64,000 nt of DNA, taken from Labilibaculum sp. DW002 (lineage in GTDB: Bacteria > Bacteroidota > Bacteroidia > Bacteroidales > Marinifilaceae). The stretch is from contig NZ_JAKJSC010000001.1 in NCBI RefSeq assembly GCF_029029525.1, positions 1,736,001 to 1,800,000 on the forward strand. Reading direction: 5' to 3'. Shown here piece by piece: positions 26,053-36,176 of the stretch; the first letter of the stretch is position 1, and the number at the start of each line of letters is the position of its first letter. The position numbers and the translations under genes were made by a program. The notes below the pieces were generated by a model. That model was not told the DNA's origin and ran no database searches. It saw only the letters and a program-made list of their open reading frames with translations.

Positions 26053-27224
26053 TTAGAACCAAACGCCTACACCAAAGTTTACAAAGTTCTTTTTAACATC
26101 GTTACCATCTTTCGACCACTGATAATCAGCTTTAACTACGGCACCTTTTGCTAAATGATAACTCAATCCAAAGAATAAATCTTCACGATCGTAAGCTTTA
26201 TTAGCTGTATATTTGAAGCAACTTCGTGATGTGTATCGTAACTTTCGTAACGTACAAAAGGCACCAAAGCTTGCTCTTTTCCATGCAATAAATTGTATCC
26301 TGCTTCTACGTAATAACCTTGCATTTGCTTACCAAGATCTTTACCTGTTTTCTCGTTATATGCCTTTACATCATTTATAAAAGAGTGAATATACTGGCCT
26401 TTCAAACGTAAAGCATCAAATTTATAACGTAAATCAAGACCAATCATGCTTACACCAATACGAGTTGAATCTGCATAATTTTCTGCAAGATCATCATCCT
26501 TATCCAATCCGTTGAAAGCTGAAGATTGTGTTTTACCAAAGTATCCTGAAAGACCAATATTTAAACCTTTGATACCATAGTAATCTACTTTTGCCGACAG
26601 TGAAGGAGAAGTGAAAGTAGACTCAGCACCTTTTTGACGACCTTTACGTAAACCATCTTTTCCTCTTAATTTAGTTGATCCGTCGAAACCGTTAAAACCA
26701 TTCATGATATACATTTGGTACTTTAATGGCGCATTAGCTAAACGACCATTAATACCAAAACCAATCTCTCTCCATGTGGTTGGTACAATATACTTATCAA
26801 GACTTGGACGCTCAACTCCATTATAAGTTGTTGGTTCGTGATATTCGTTAACAATACCCATTGGAATCAACATTAATCCGGCGCGTAAAGCTGTGTTTGG
26901 TCTCACATTGTAGTTCAGGAAAGCCTGCTCCACGTATACCTCTTTAACGTGCTCAAATTCAAGTTCGGTAACAAAAGACGTTTTGTCGTTAAATTGGTAT
27001 CCAAAAAACATGACCATACGATGCACATCCATTTTTCCATTATAGCGAGTCTGTCCGCTCACTTGCTGATTGTAGTGAATCTCACCATAACCTCCAATAC
27101 TTAATTTCTCATCCTTTACTCTCTCCAAAATTGTAGAGCCGATACTCTTGGGTTCCTGAACATCCTGTGCTTTAACAACAAAAGTTGCAGCAATCATTGT
27201 TATAAATAGTAGTCCTTTTTTCAT
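26053..27224 (-). CDS. Outer-membrane porin, frameshifted near its 3' end
   Basis: The uninterrupted frame runs 27224-26163 (353 residues) with a signal peptide (1-19, VVKAQ) and porin-like beta strands (SIGGYGEIHYNQQ, VHRMVMFFGYQF, SFVTELEFEH). After EVASN the frame turns into a non-homologous tail. Moving by one base near 26209-26216 (sequence AAATAT) gives 50 more residues, ANKAYDREDLFFGLSYHL through to NFGVGVWF, ending in the terminal Phe expected of an outer-membrane beta barrel at TAA 26055-26053. The interval is one base short of a multiple of three. The intact protein would be about 390 residues. The missing part is the last two or three strands, so as written the barrel probably could not assemble. 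It is divergent from the metal permease. Confidence 0.82.
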
Positions 27225-27312
27225 CAGTTTAATTCAATTAGGTTTTTAGTTGTTCTGCTCGAAAAACAAGCATTATTTCGACTGCTAAAGTAGAGTAAGT
27301 CTAAATAAACTG

Positions 27313-27334
27313 AAATACCTATATGTTGGTATTT
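27313..27334. promoter_or_regulatory. Inverted repeat between porin and metal permease
   Basis: AAATACC, eight bases, GGTATTT in the 242-base divergent region. It could be an operator or a small hairpin; there is no strong T run on either side to favour a terminator. Confidence 0.3.
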
Positions 27335-27466
27335 TTACACCTTGGAGTCTTTTATTACTAATAAGAAGCATATACTTATCCAAATATTTTAATACTTTTG
27401 GAGGAAAATAAGACCATTACATAGGCCAAATACAACAATAAAGAATAAGCAAGGAGAACCTACATC

Positions 27467-28792
27467 ATGGAATATATAAAACAATTTTTTATCGATTTCA
27501 TTCAAATCCTAAATGAAATGTCCCCCTATTTACTCTTAGGATTCTTCTTTGCAGGTCTTTTAAAAGTTGCCATACCACAAAAATTCATCGATAAATATAT
27601 GGGCAAAAAAGATGGACGCTCTGTCTTAAACGCATCATTATTGGGAATTCCAATGCCCTTATGCTCTTGTGGTGTGATTCCCACCGGTATTTCATTCTAT
27701 AAAAGCGGCGCAAGTAAAGGCTCGTCAGTTTCATTTTTAATTTCTACTCCACAAACCGGTGTCGATTCAATTCTGGTTACCTATTCATTACTGGGGCTAC
27801 CATTTGCAATTATACGACCAGTTATTGCTTTAATTACAGGCTTCTTTGGAGGTTTGCTTGCCAATCGATTCGATACAGATGAAAAAACAATTACTGAACC
27901 AATAGAAAATTCTTGCTGCTCTACAGAAAAAGAATCGGATTGTGGCTGTGATGACAATTGTGCTACAGAAACAAAAGAAAAGAAGCCTGCTCTATACACC
28001 ATGTTCAAATATGCCTTTGTCGATTTTCTACAGGATATTTCGAAATGGTTAGTTATAGGTTTACTTCTTGCAGCTCTTATTTCGGTAGCACTTCCCGATG
28101 ATTTCTTTGCAAGCTATATAGGTAATGATTTGATTGGCATGCTGGTAATTTTAGTTGCATCAGTTCCTCTTTACATATGTGCAACTTCATCGGTACCTGT
28201 TGCAGCTGTACTTTTAATGAAAGGTGTTTCGCCAGGTGCAGCTTTAGTTTTCCTAATGGCCGGACCTGCAACTAATGCAGCAACCATAACTGTTTTAAAC
28301 AAAGTACTGGGAAAGAAAACAATGTGGTCTTATCTAATTTCAATTATTTCGGGCGCTTTGCTTTTCGGATTATTAATTGATAATGTGTTCCCGAGAGAGT
28401 GGTTTGAAATGAGTACACTGCACAATCACATGCATGCCCATGAAGGCCATTGGATGCTGCCCCAATGGGTGCAATGGGGAAGCAGTATTTTATTAACATT
28501 ACTGATCTTAAATGGTTACTTACAAAAATACCTTTCTGGTAAAAGAGAAGTTAACGCTTCCACTTCTGAAAGTATTATTGATGATAAATTGGTTCTTGTA
28601 AATGGAATGAGTTGTAATCATTGTAAAAATTCAGTTGAGAAACATATAGGAGCCTTATCAAATATCACGAAGGCAGAAGTTAATCTAGAACAGAAAAATC
28701 TGCATCTTCAAGGAAAATCTATCGACATAGAAATAATTAAAAAAGAGATCGAAAGTTTGGGATTTGAATTTGGTGGAGAAAAGGCAAATTAA
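27467..28792 (+). CDS. Heavy-metal permease (SO_0444/DUF318 type) with C-terminal HMA domain
   Basis: 441 residues. Two permease halves contain PMPLCSCGVIPTGISF (about 62-77) and YICATSSVPVAAVLL with MAGPATNAATI, the signatures of the DUF318 permease family that includes Cu/Zn efflux and As/organoarsenic permeases. Between them lies a cysteine-rich cytoplasmic loop (SCCSTEKESDCGCDDNC). A short histidine-rich stretch (HNHMHAHEGHW) follows the last permease half. The C-terminal 70 residues are a ferredoxin-like HMA domain with GMSCNHC (Cys about 383 and 386). The protein therefore carries three extra metal-binding modules. Likely role: export of Cu, Zn or a related soft metal. No regulator gene is adjacent. 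Confidence 0.87.
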   Translation: MEYIKQFFIDFIQILNEMSPYLLLGFFFAGLLKVAIPQKFIDKYMGKKDGRSVLNASLLGIPMPLCSCGVIPTGISFYKSGASKGSSVSFLISTPQTGVDSILVTYSLLGLPFAIIRPVIALITGFFGGLLANRFDTDEKTITEPIENSCCSTEKESDCGCDDNCATETKEKKPALYTMFKYAFVDFLQDISKWLVIGLLLAALISVALPDDFFASYIGNDLIGMLVILVASVPLYICATSSVPVAAVLLMKGVSPGAALVFLMAGPATNAATITVLNKVLGKKTMWSYLISIISGALLFGLLIDNVFPREWFEMSTLHNHMHAHEGHWMLPQWVQWGSSILLTLLILNGYLQKYLSGKREVNASTSESIIDDKLVLVNGMSCNHCKNSVEKHIGALSNITKAEVNLEQKNLHLQGKSIDIEIIKKEIESLGFEFGGEKAN

Positions 28793-28797
28793 CCCAA

Positions 28798-28819
28798 TTT
28801 GCTATCTCCAGATAGCAAA
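28798..28819 (+). terminator. Hairpin after the metal permease
   Basis: Perfect 10-base stem TTTGCTATCT/AGATAGCAAA with a two-base CC loop starting 6 bases past the stop; the following AACTCCTTTT is only a weak T tract. Confidence 0.5.
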
Positions 28820-29207
28820 AACTCCTTTTGCAAAATTTATTTTAAGCTAAAAAATCCAATAATTGCAAAAATTCGTCTGCAGTACTAAACTTAATTGAGA
28901 AACACACATCTGATTCTCACTTGTTCTTCAACATCTTTGGCGTTTTATACCCATTTCTACTTTTTTTACTTCTTAATTTTGTAAGCGCATAACACTAAAG
29001 TAAATAATACACTGATAATCAATACCATTAACACTTTTTCAAACTTGGCGATTCATGTTCTACGCATACACACATCTTTATATTTAATTACTTGAAAACT
29101 TCAATTTTTTGATTACTTTTATGTGTTCTACAACATATTCATGCTGTAAGCTATCTTTATTGGTAAAACAATTTTATAACTAAGAGTAGAATTAGTTGAT
29201 TAAAAAC
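28820..29207. other. Gene-free leader region before the propionyl-CoA carboxylase operon
   Basis: About 390 AT-rich bases with no supported ORF. A TAATTTTG element occurs at 28974-28981, about 260 bases before the next gene, without a good -33 partner. Confidence 0.4.
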
Positions 29208-29225
29208 AAAGCTTTAATAAGCTTT
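29208..29225 (+). promoter_or_regulatory. Inverted repeat immediately upstream of the carboxylase operon
   Basis: AAAGCTT-TAAT-AAGCTTT, ending 15 bases before the ATG at 29241. It could be an operator or a hairpin covering the ribosome-binding region. Confidence 0.3.
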
Positions 29226-29240
29226 TAAACAAAGACCAAA

Positions 29241-30764
29241 ATGATCAAGAAGATTTCAAAAGTTCTCGTTGCAAATCGAGGAGAAATTGCTCTGCGTGTA
29301 ATGCGCTCGTGCAGGGAATTGGGAATTCTTTCTGTTGCTGTTTATTCCGACGTAGATCGAACATCGATGCACGTACGTTATGCCGATCAAGCATTTCATA
29401 TCGGACCAGCAGCCTCGGCAGAGAGTTATTTAAATATGGATAAAATTATAGAAGTTGCTAAGCGATCCAAAGCTGATGCAATTCATCCTGGTTATGGCTT
29501 CTTAAGTGAGAATGCTGAATTCTCTAAACGCTGTCACCAGGAAGGAATTATATTCATCGGCCCAACACCCGAAGTTATCTCTACAATGGGAGATAAAATA
29601 ACCGCTCGACAAACAATGATAGCTGGTGGTGTACCAGTAGTCCCCGGAACCAAAGAAAACCTTGAGGATGAAACCACAATCCTTAAAGTGGTAAAAGAAG
29701 TCGGACTTCCGGTTATGATTAAAGCTTCGGCAGGCGGTGGTGGAAAAGGAATGAGAATGGTAGATAAAGAAAAAGATATTTTAAGCTCTCTTCGTGCTGC
29801 CAAATCAGAAGCTATGTCATCATTTGGTGACGATTCTGTTTATGTAGAAAAATACATCTCTTCACCTCATCATATCGAATTCCAAATTCTAGGTGACCAA
29901 CACGGTAATGTTATTCATCTTTGCGAAAGAGAGTGTTCGGTACAACGTCGACATCAAAAAGTTGTTGAAGAAACACCTTCTCCTCTAATGACCCCCGAGC
30001 TTAGGGAGAAAATGGGACAATCTGCTGTAGAAGCTGCCAAAGCTGTAAATTATCACGGTGCAGGAACTATCGAATTCCTTGTTGACAACGATCACAACTA
30101 CTATTTTCTGGAAATGAACACTCGCCTTCAGGTGGAGCATCCTATTACCGAAAGGGTAACGGGTTATGACCTAGTTAAAGCTCAAATTCAGATTGCAGAG
30201 GGGCAAGCCTTAGAAATTAAACAGGAGGATGTTTTCCAATTTGGACATGCTATTGAGTGCCGAATTTATGCCGAAGACACTGAAAATAACTTTATGCCTA
30301 GTCCGGGACTAATTACTCATATTACTGAACCCATGGGTTTAGGTGTAAGAACTGACGGTTATGTGTACGAAGGTTATGAGATTCCAATCCACTACGATCC
30401 TATGATCTCGAAGCTTATTGTATGGGCAAGAACCCGGTCTGAGGCAATTGAACGAATGCGTCGTGCCCTGTATGAGTATAAAATAACAGGTGTTAAAACT
30501 TCAATTCAGTTTCTGGAACGTATTATGGATTGTCCTGATTTTAGAAATGGCACCTATGATACTCATTTTATACAAGACAACGAGGAGTTTTTACTTGCTC
30601 CTGACGAGGCGAAAGAATCTTTTGAAGATTTAGCCATAGTTACTGCCTTTTTAGATTACCACCACAAACTCAAAAATGCCCAAGTTAACCCAAAATCTGC
30701 CGCACATAACAAGTGGAAAGAATTTGGTCGACGTAGAGGCATGTTTAGAGCAAGTGAAAATTAA
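29241..30764 (+). CDS. pccA: Biotin carboxylase subunit of propionyl/acetyl-CoA carboxylase
   Basis: 507 residues, an ATP-grasp biotin carboxylase without a fused carrier. It makes carboxybiotin from ATP and bicarbonate. Signatures are KVLVANRGEIALRVMRSCRE, HPGYGFLSENAEF, the ATP loop KASAGGGGKGMRMV, CSVQRRHQK, and EMNTRLQVEHPITE with the catalytic Arg/Glu. It is the first gene of a three-gene operon with the biotin carrier and a carboxyltransferase whose closest relatives use propionyl-CoA. Acetyl-CoA carboxylase (accC) is the alternative name, but no accA/accD is nearby. Confidence 0.9.
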   Translation: MIKKISKVLVANRGEIALRVMRSCRELGILSVAVYSDVDRTSMHVRYADQAFHIGPAASAESYLNMDKIIEVAKRSKADAIHPGYGFLSENAEFSKRCHQEGIIFIGPTPEVISTMGDKITARQTMIAGGVPVVPGTKENLEDETTILKVVKEVGLPVMIKASAGGGGKGMRMVDKEKDILSSLRAAKSEAMSSFGDDSVYVEKYISSPHHIEFQILGDQHGNVIHLCERECSVQRRHQKVVEETPSPLMTPELREKMGQSAVEAAKAVNYHGAGTIEFLVDNDHNYYFLEMNTRLQVEHPITERVTGYDLVKAQIQIAEGQALEIKQEDVFQFGHAIECRIYAEDTENNFMPSPGLITHITEPMGLGVRTDGYVYEGYEIPIHYDPMISKLIVWARTRSEAIERMRRALYEYKITGVKTSIQFLERIMDCPDFRNGTYDTHFIQDNEEFLLAPDEAKESFEDLAIVTAFLDYHHKLKNAQVNPKSAAHNKWKEFGRRRGMFRASEN

Positions 30765-30787
30765 AGGATAAACTAAAAAATTATAAA

Positions 30788-31306
30788 ATGGCAATTGAAA
30801 TAAAATTGGGCGACCGACTGGCAAAAGTTGAACTTCTTGCTGAAGATGGAACCCAGGTGAAAATAATGGTCGATAACAAAGAATATGATCTCGACATGCA
30901 GCAGGTTGAAAACGGAGTTTATTCTGTGATGTATAAAGGTCGTTCTTTTAATGTAGAGTTAATTGATACCGATTCTCCGAAAAAATACTCTGTCAACACA
31001 TTTTATCATTCATACGATGCTGAAATAATTGATGCTGAGACTAAATATTTGCAAGCCCGAAAAGGTGGTGAAATGGATGATGAGCAGAGTACAATAAGTT
31101 CGCCAATGCCCGGCAAAGTTGTCAAAATACAGGTTGGCTTAGGCGAAGAAGTTAAAAAAGGAGATACCGTCATCATTATTTCAGCAATGAAAATGGAAAG
31201 TGAATATAAAGCAGGGAAAGATGGTACCATTTCTGAGATTTTTGTAAACGAAGAAGATACTGTTGATGGCAATCAACCATTAGTATTCATTGATGATTTA
31301 GACTAA
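30788..31306 (+). CDS. Biotin carboxyl carrier subunit of propionyl-CoA carboxylase
   Basis: 172 residues. The C-terminal 75 residues form the biotinyl domain, with SAMKMES and biotin-accepting Lys135, preceded by SSPMPGKVVKIQV. The N-terminal half (strands around IEIKLGDRLAKVEL and KEYDLDMQQV) resembles the BT (biotin carboxylase-transferase linker) region found in propionyl-CoA carboxylase alpha chains, here as a separate polypeptide. It lies 23 bases after the biotin carboxylase and 68 before the carboxyltransferase. It differs from the shorter decarboxylase carrier at 2745-3164. Confidence 0.9.
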   Translation: MAIEIKLGDRLAKVELLAEDGTQVKIMVDNKEYDLDMQQVENGVYSVMYKGRSFNVELIDTDSPKKYSVNTFYHSYDAEIIDAETKYLQARKGGEMDDEQSTISSPMPGKVVKIQVGLGEEVKKGDTVIIISAMKMESEYKAGKDGTISEIFVNEEDTVDGNQPLVFIDDLD

Positions 31307-31374
31307 TACAATTTAAGCAAAACCCGTTTTCTAAAGTTTAGAGCATTTAGGATAACAAAAAAACAACGATTGAA

Positions 31375-32910
31375 ATGTTGACACTTGAAGACAAAATAAA
31401 AAGATTTGAAGAGCTAAGTAAAAAAGCCGAATTGGGTGGTGGCGAAGAACGAATTGCAAAGCATCATGCCGGCGGTAAAAAAACAGCTCGCGAAAGAATT
31501 TTGGATCTGATGGACCCTGATACCTTTACCGAAATTGATAAGATGGTAACCCACCGTTCTACAGATTTTGGAATGGAAAAGAATAAAATTCTTGGCGATG
31601 GTGTCGTTTCAGGTTATGGCAAAATTGATGGTCGCTTGTGCTATGTATTTGCACAAGACTTCACCGTTTTTGGAGGCTCATTGAGTCGATCAAATGCCGA
31701 CAAGATTGTGAAAGTTACCAAGCTTGCCATGAAAATGGGAGCACCTATTATAGGATTAAATGACTCAGGTGGAGCGCGTATTCAAGAAGGCGTACAATCA
31801 CTGGCTGGTTATGCAGACATCTTCTACCAAAATGTTCGGGGTTCGGGTGTAATTCCTCAAATCTCAGCCATCATGGGCCCTTGTGCCGGTGGTGCAGTAT
31901 ACTCTCCTGCCCTTACCGATTTTATCATGATGGTGAAGGATACTTCTTATATGTTCGTAACAGGTCCCGATGTGATCAAAACGGTAACTCACGAAGAGGT
32001 GACTAAGGAAGAATTAGGGGGAGCGATTACTCACAACTCAAAATCAGGCGTTGCGCATCTTGTGGCTGACGACGATGAACAAGCTATGATGATGTTGCGT
32101 GAACTGATGACCTTCCTTCCATCAAACAATATGGAAGATCCACCGATAAAACCATGTACTGATAATATCCATCGTGAGGATGAAAAGTTACAAAACATAG
32201 TACCTGTCGATCCTAACAAACCTTATAATATCAAGGACATTATTGAAACCGTTGTTGATGATAAAAACTTCTTTGAATTAATGCCACTTTATGCACAAAA
32301 CATCACGACAGGTTTTGCGCGATTGGGTGGACAACCAGTTGGTATTGTTGCCAATAACCCAGCTTTCTTAGCCGGAGTTTTAGATATCGATTCATCAACT
32401 AAAGCAGCTCGATTTGTTCGCTTCTGCGATGCTTTTAATATCCCTCTTGTTACTTTTGTAGATGTACCAGGTTTCTTACCAGGAACAGAACAGGAGTATG
32501 GTGGTATTATTAAGCATGGTGCAAAGCTTTTATATGCTTTTGCTGAAGCTACAGTGCCAAAAATCACATTAATTACTCGTAAAGCCTATGGTGGGGCATA
32601 CGATGTGATGGCTTCGAAACATATTGGTGCTGATATTAACTACGCTTTCCCAACTGGTGAAATTGCTGTAATGGGTGCCGAAGGTGCTGTAAATATTGTA
32701 AGTAAGAACTTAAGCGATGAAGAGAGAGCTGCGGCTATTGAGGATTATCGTGACAAATTTGCAAATCCCTACAAGGCGGCTGAAATGGGTTATATCGATG
32801 AAGTGATTCAACCCAAGCAAAGTCGTTATAAATTGATTCAAGCATTGGAAATGTGTCGCAATAAGAGTGAACACAACCCACCCAAAAAACACGGAAATAT
32901 TCCATTGTAA
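31375..32910 (+). CDS. pccB: Propionyl-CoA carboxylase beta subunit (carboxyltransferase)
   Basis: 511 residues, paralogous to the products at 3537-5093 and 60909-62465. It transfers CO2 from carboxybiotin to propionyl-CoA. The oxyanion loops are [12 protein letters not shown] and [16 protein letters not shown], then [13 protein letters not shown], with the common C-terminal tail KKHGNIPL. With its own biotin carboxylase and carrier upstream it forms the ATP-dependent, non-sodium-coupled route to methylmalonyl-CoA. Acyl-CoA specificity (propionyl versus acetyl) is set by one residue in the substrate pocket that I did not verify. Confidence 0.9.
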   Translation: MLTLEDKIKRFEELSKKAELGGGEERIAKHHAGGKKTARERILDLMDPDTFTEIDKMVTHRSTDFGMEKNKILGDGVVSGYGKIDGRLCYVFAQDFTVFGGSLSRSNADKIVKVTKLAMKMGAPIIGLNDSGGARIQEGVQSLAGYADIFYQNVRGSGVIPQISAIMGPCAGGAVYSPALTDFIMMVKDTSYMFVTGPDVIKTVTHEEVTKEELGGAITHNSKSGVAHLVADDDEQAMMMLRELMTFLPSNNMEDPPIKPCTDNIHREDEKLQNIVPVDPNKPYNIKDIIETVVDDKNFFELMPLYAQNITTGFARLGGQPVGIVANNPAFLAGVLDIDSSTKAARFVRFCDAFNIPLVTFVDVPGFLPGTEQEYGGIIKHGAKLLYAFAEATVPKITLITRKAYGGAYDVMASKHIGADINYAFPTGEIAVMGAEGAVNIVSKNLSDEERAAAIEDYRDKFANPYKAAEMGYIDEVIQPKQSRYKLIQALEMCRNKSEHNPPKKHGNIPL

Positions 32911-32934
32911 ATCGGTTTCAGATTGATAAATATA

Positions 32935-32971
32935 GAAAGCACATCCCAAGTCGGTTGTGCTTTCTTTTTTT
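32935..32971 (+). terminator. Terminator of the propionyl-CoA carboxylase operon
   Basis: GAAAGCACA ... TGTGCTTTC followed by six T, 25 bases past pccB. Confidence 0.85.
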
Positions 32972-33198
32972 AATCACACCAATAGTAATACAGCGTAAAT
33001 ACTTACGTGGATCGAAATTTTAATCTCCTTCACTACCCTGTTATCACTAGTGCAAACCATTGAGATCTAAGATGAAAACATTTTCGATACCTAAAAACTA
33101 GCTGTACATAAATACTAAACAAAAAGCTAACATACTGATAACCTATTTTCTTAAATAATGACGTAAATTTAGTTGTATTAACTAGTAAACTTAAATTT

Positions 33199-33465
33199 AT
33201 GAATCAGAAAAACGAAGAACTTAGAGATGTTTGCCACGAAGCATTGGTTTGCCTTAACAAACCAGGAAACTCAGCTTACGATGAAGTAAAAGCAAAACTA
33301 GAGTATGTTATCGCCAGTTATAATAACGACAAAAACCCTGTTGGATTATACGAAATTGGAAACATGGCTCTTACTGCCTTAGAAGAAATTAGCTCAGAAA
33401 AACCACGAAAAGTAAAAAAAGCACTTTTAAAAGACCTTAAAGAAAGCTTACTACAAGAAGTCTAA
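33199..33465 (+). CDS. Conserved-looking small helical protein, function unknown
   Basis: 88 residues, predicted to be almost wholly helical and charged, with no signal peptide or membrane segment. A central YNNDKNPVGLYEIG breaks two helical halves; the end is Lys-rich (KPRKVKKALLKDLKESL). I do not recognise a family. It stands alone, with a strong terminator 20 bases after its stop, which supports it being a real gene. Confidence 0.65.
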   Translation: MNQKNEELRDVCHEALVCLNKPGNSAYDEVKAKLEYVIASYNNDKNPVGLYEIGNMALTALEEISSEKPRKVKKALLKDLKESLLQEV

Positions 33466-33486
33466 GCTTGATAATTTAAAAACAAA

Positions 33487-33522
33487 AAAAAGCGCCTGTT
33501 TTGAATAGAACAGGCGCTTTTG
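33487..33522. terminator. Bidirectional terminator
   Basis: AAAAGCGCCTGTT ... AACAGGCGCTTTT between the rightward small gene and the leftward S9 peptidase; A and T runs on both sides serve both genes. Confidence 0.9.
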
Positions 33523-33538
33523 TATTTAAGTAAACGAA

Positions 33539-34624
33539 CTAAAAACGATAACCAGCTTTCTGTATTTCTTTTAAATTCTGGATAGGATTATTTGGTTTTA
33601 GCTGCTTGGCTAAGAACTTGTAAATCTTCACTCGAATTTCCTTTGCCTTTTTCGTATCCATCCTATCAAAAGAATGCCCTCCGGGAACAGCTTGGTAAAT
33701 TTCATACTCGAACTTCTTTCCATCTGCTTTAAGCGATTTAATTAAATGTTCTACCTCAAGAACATTCACATCATCATCTATAGTATTCGTATGAATTAAT
33801 AAGGGTGTATTTTGAAATTTGTGCGTATTCCATGCTGGCGAGCGACGACGATATTCCGCAATATTATCATTCGCAGTTTTGCCAATATGATATTCTGCCG
33901 AATATAAATCGCGATACGATTGAGTCATATAGCCCATACGAGCGACAAGATCGCTAACTGGTACACCTGCAAATCCCACTTTATAATCTTTAGGATGGTT
34001 AAATAAATTGAAAAGAGTAATCATTCCTCCATGACTCCAACCCATGATTCCAACTCGATTTTCATCAACAAAATCGTAGTTTTCTATCATATAGTTTCGA
34101 CTGGCATACACATCTTCATTCTCTAATCCACCATAATCAATTTTCTCATAGTGGCCTTTTCCGTAGCCTGTACTTCCACGATATTCAGCAGCAACTACAA
34201 TGTATTCCTGAGCAATAAGCTCCCGAACAATATGGGTATAGTAGGTTGTAAAGTCGCCATGAACGCCCCCATGAGGCAAAACAATTAAAGGGTATTTTTT
34301 ATCAGGATTAATATTTTTAGGAATAAATGTATAAGTCCAAAACTTAACAGGATTCCCAGCTCCTTTAGCCGTTGGGTTCTTTTCTTTCCATTTTGGTGGT
34401 CCATAAATATAAAGTTTGTCGACATGAGCAACATCGCCAACTCTTTCAAACCAAATCAAATCATCAACCATTTTTTGCAGTCGATCCACTCGATGGTCCA
34501 AATTCGTGTTATATTTCTTAAGTCCATCAAGCTCTTCTTTCACTAGGGTGCCAGATTGAGCAAATGTGAATCCTGAGATAAGTAAAAACAGACAAATAGA
34601 GATGCCTTTTTTGATTGAATTCAT
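33539..34624 (-). CDS. Secreted S9-family (prolyl oligopeptidase-like) peptidase
   Basis: 361 residues with a signal peptide (6-22, ending TFAQ). The alpha/beta-hydrolase catalytic domain starts near residue 105 (LIVLPHGGVHGDF). The nucleophile is in GWSHGGM (Ser about 197), the Asp in TIDDDVN and the His in VPGGHSF. It lacks the beta-propeller that precedes the hydrolase domain in full-length S9 enzymes, so it is a short periplasmic member. Peptidase activity is likely; an esterase is possible. No neighbour informs its substrate. Confidence 0.85.
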   Translation of the reverse strand: MNSIKKGISICLFLLISGFTFAQSGTLVKEELDGLKKYNTNLDHRVDRLQKMVDDLIWFERVGDVAHVDKLYIYGPPKWKEKNPTAKGAGNPVKFWTYTFIPKNINPDKKYPLIVLPHGGVHGDFTTYYTHIVRELIAQEYIVVAAEYRGSTGYGKGHYEKIDYGGLENEDVYASRNYMIENYDFVDENRVGIMGWSHGGMITLFNLFNHPKDYKVGFAGVPVSDLVARMGYMTQSYRDLYSAEYHIGKTANDNIAEYRRRSPAWNTHKFQNTPLLIHTNTIDDDVNVLEVEHLIKSLKADGKKFEYEIYQAVPGGHSFDRMDTKKAKEIRVKIYKFLAKQLKPNNPIQNLKEIQKAGYRF

Positions 34625-34714
34625 AATTGAGTTTTGGGTTAGTGAGTTATTGAATGGTCTAATTTATAAAATAGTAAGCAGATTATAAACTTAAGACAAT
34701 TGTAATCATTTAAA

Positions 34715-34780
34715 TAGGGTACAGAGTACCCTACTATTTGTAGTAATTTACGCTTGTCGCCACAAGGAAGTGCAGCGCAC
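34715..34780 (-). terminator. Cluster of three short hairpins after tilS
   Basis: TAGGGTAC-AGA-GTACCCTA (34715-34733), CTTGT-CGCC-ACAAG (34753-34766) and GTGC-AGC-GCAC (34770-34780). The first could terminate the leftward pabB-tilS transcript, though its T tract is short. Confidence 0.4.
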
Positions 34781-34801
34781 CAAAATATCATTTACCTTAA
34801 A

Positions 34802-36124
34802 TTAGACCAATTCCAATCGATAAATTTTTGTGGTTTCATCGGTAATTTTAACGCGATCATCCATTCGATGACCAACAACCCAAATGATTTTGCTTCCAGA
34901 ACACAGGAGCCATGTGTTTTCTTTTTCCTGAATTGAAAATTTCTGGTCGATGAAAAAATCAGATAGTTTCTTATTCCCTTTCATCCCAATTGGGCGAAAA
35001 GCATCACCTTCTTGCCATTTCCTCAACTTTAATGGAAATTTTAATTTATTGGCATCGAAACAGGCAATTTTTAAATCCCTAGGAAAACGAAAACTTGATG
35101 TTCTATCCTGAAAAGATAATTTCATGCTAAATGGTGAGTCCAATACAGAAACTTCTTCCGAAATTGAATATTCTTGCTTATCGTTTTCAGAAATCTCCGA
35201 AAGAATTAAAAATTCACGGTCTCGCAAAACCTGATGTGTAGACGAATAGAAAAGTTTACCTGAAATTCCCTTAATTGCATCAGCAATATTCTTCACATCT
35301 CGATGATGAAAACCAAAAGGAGATAGAATTTCAAATAAATGAGAAACCGGAGCCTTTAACTTCTCCAATTTCGCAATAGAGATCAGTAAGTCCTTGCCTT
35401 TGTTAAGAATCAATTCACCTCTATTCTTTTCGATAACCTCATTGTAGATTTGCTCTACTTCGCGAAAACGACGAACATTCTCAGTCATGGTATTTCGAAT
35501 TGCCGGGTTAATCTCTTCCAAAACCGGCATGATTTGATGGCGAATTTTATTTCTTACAAAATCAGTTTCTGCATTGGTCGAATCTTCACGGAAATTAAGC
35601 GAATTATCTTCTGAATATTCAAACAACTGCTTTCTAGTAAAAGGTAATAAGGGACGAACAATATTCCCTAATTTTGGCTTTATTCCAGATAATCCATGAA
35701 TTCCTGTGCCGCGAGCCAAATTAATTAAAACTGTTTCAGCTACATCATCTGCATGATGACCAACGGCAATGTATTTATATTGGAAATTATTCCGAATTTG
35801 TTCGAACCAATTGTAGCGTAAATCGCGTGCTGCCATTTCAATAGAAACCTTATTTTCGGCAGCATATTTTTTAGTATCAAAATCCTTAGAATAAAAAGCC
35901 AATCCACGTTGATCAGCCAAATTCTTTACGAAATCAAAATCTCCATTCGATTCCTCATCTCTTAAGTGAAAATTGCAATGAGCAACCCCACATTCCACCT
36001 CCATTTTGCATAGTAAATCGAGCAATACGACAGAATCTACTCCACCGCTTACTGCCACTAATATTTTTTCGTCGCGATAAAACAATTTTTCTTCCTCTAC
36101 AAAACGAACTAGCTTACGAAGCAT
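34802..36124 (-). CDS. tilS: tRNA(Ile)-lysidine synthase
   Basis: 440 residues, full length. It changes the wobble C of the CAU anticodon of tRNA-Ile to lysidine so that AUA is read. The PP-loop ATPase motif VAVSGGVDSVVLL lies at about 23-35, followed by HADDVAETVLINLARGTG, which matches the family's His-Asp-Asp motif. The C-terminal TilS domain has LRKWQEGDAFRPIGMKG. It starts 52 bases downstream of pabB and is probably co-transcribed with it. Confidence 0.95.
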   Translation of the reverse strand: MLRKLVRFVEEEKLFYRDEKILVAVSGGVDSVVLLDLLCKMEVECGVAHCNFHLRDEESNGDFDFVKNLADQRGLAFYSKDFDTKKYAAENKVSIEMAARDLRYNWFEQIRNNFQYKYIAVGHHADDVAETVLINLARGTGIHGLSGIKPKLGNIVRPLLPFTRKQLFEYSEDNSLNFREDSTNAETDFVRNKIRHQIMPVLEEINPAIRNTMTENVRRFREVEQIYNEVIEKNRGELILNKGKDLLISIAKLEKLKAPVSHLFEILSPFGFHHRDVKNIADAIKGISGKLFYSSTHQVLRDREFLILSEISENDKQEYSISEEVSVLDSPFSMKLSFQDRTSSFRFPRDLKIACFDANKLKFPLKLRKWQEGDAFRPIGMKGNKKLSDFFIDQKFSIQEKENTWLLCSGSKIIWVVGHRMDDRVKITDETTKIYRLELV

Positions 36125-36176
36125 GAATTAGAAATTAAAGTAATCGATTAATAAGAATGATAAAGTTAAGAAATCC

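Noticed and set aside
31375-32910. Assignment as acetyl-CoA carboxylase AccD
   Set aside because: Length and motifs are those of the single-chain propionyl-CoA-type carboxyltransferase, not the zinc-finger AccD, and no accA is nearby.
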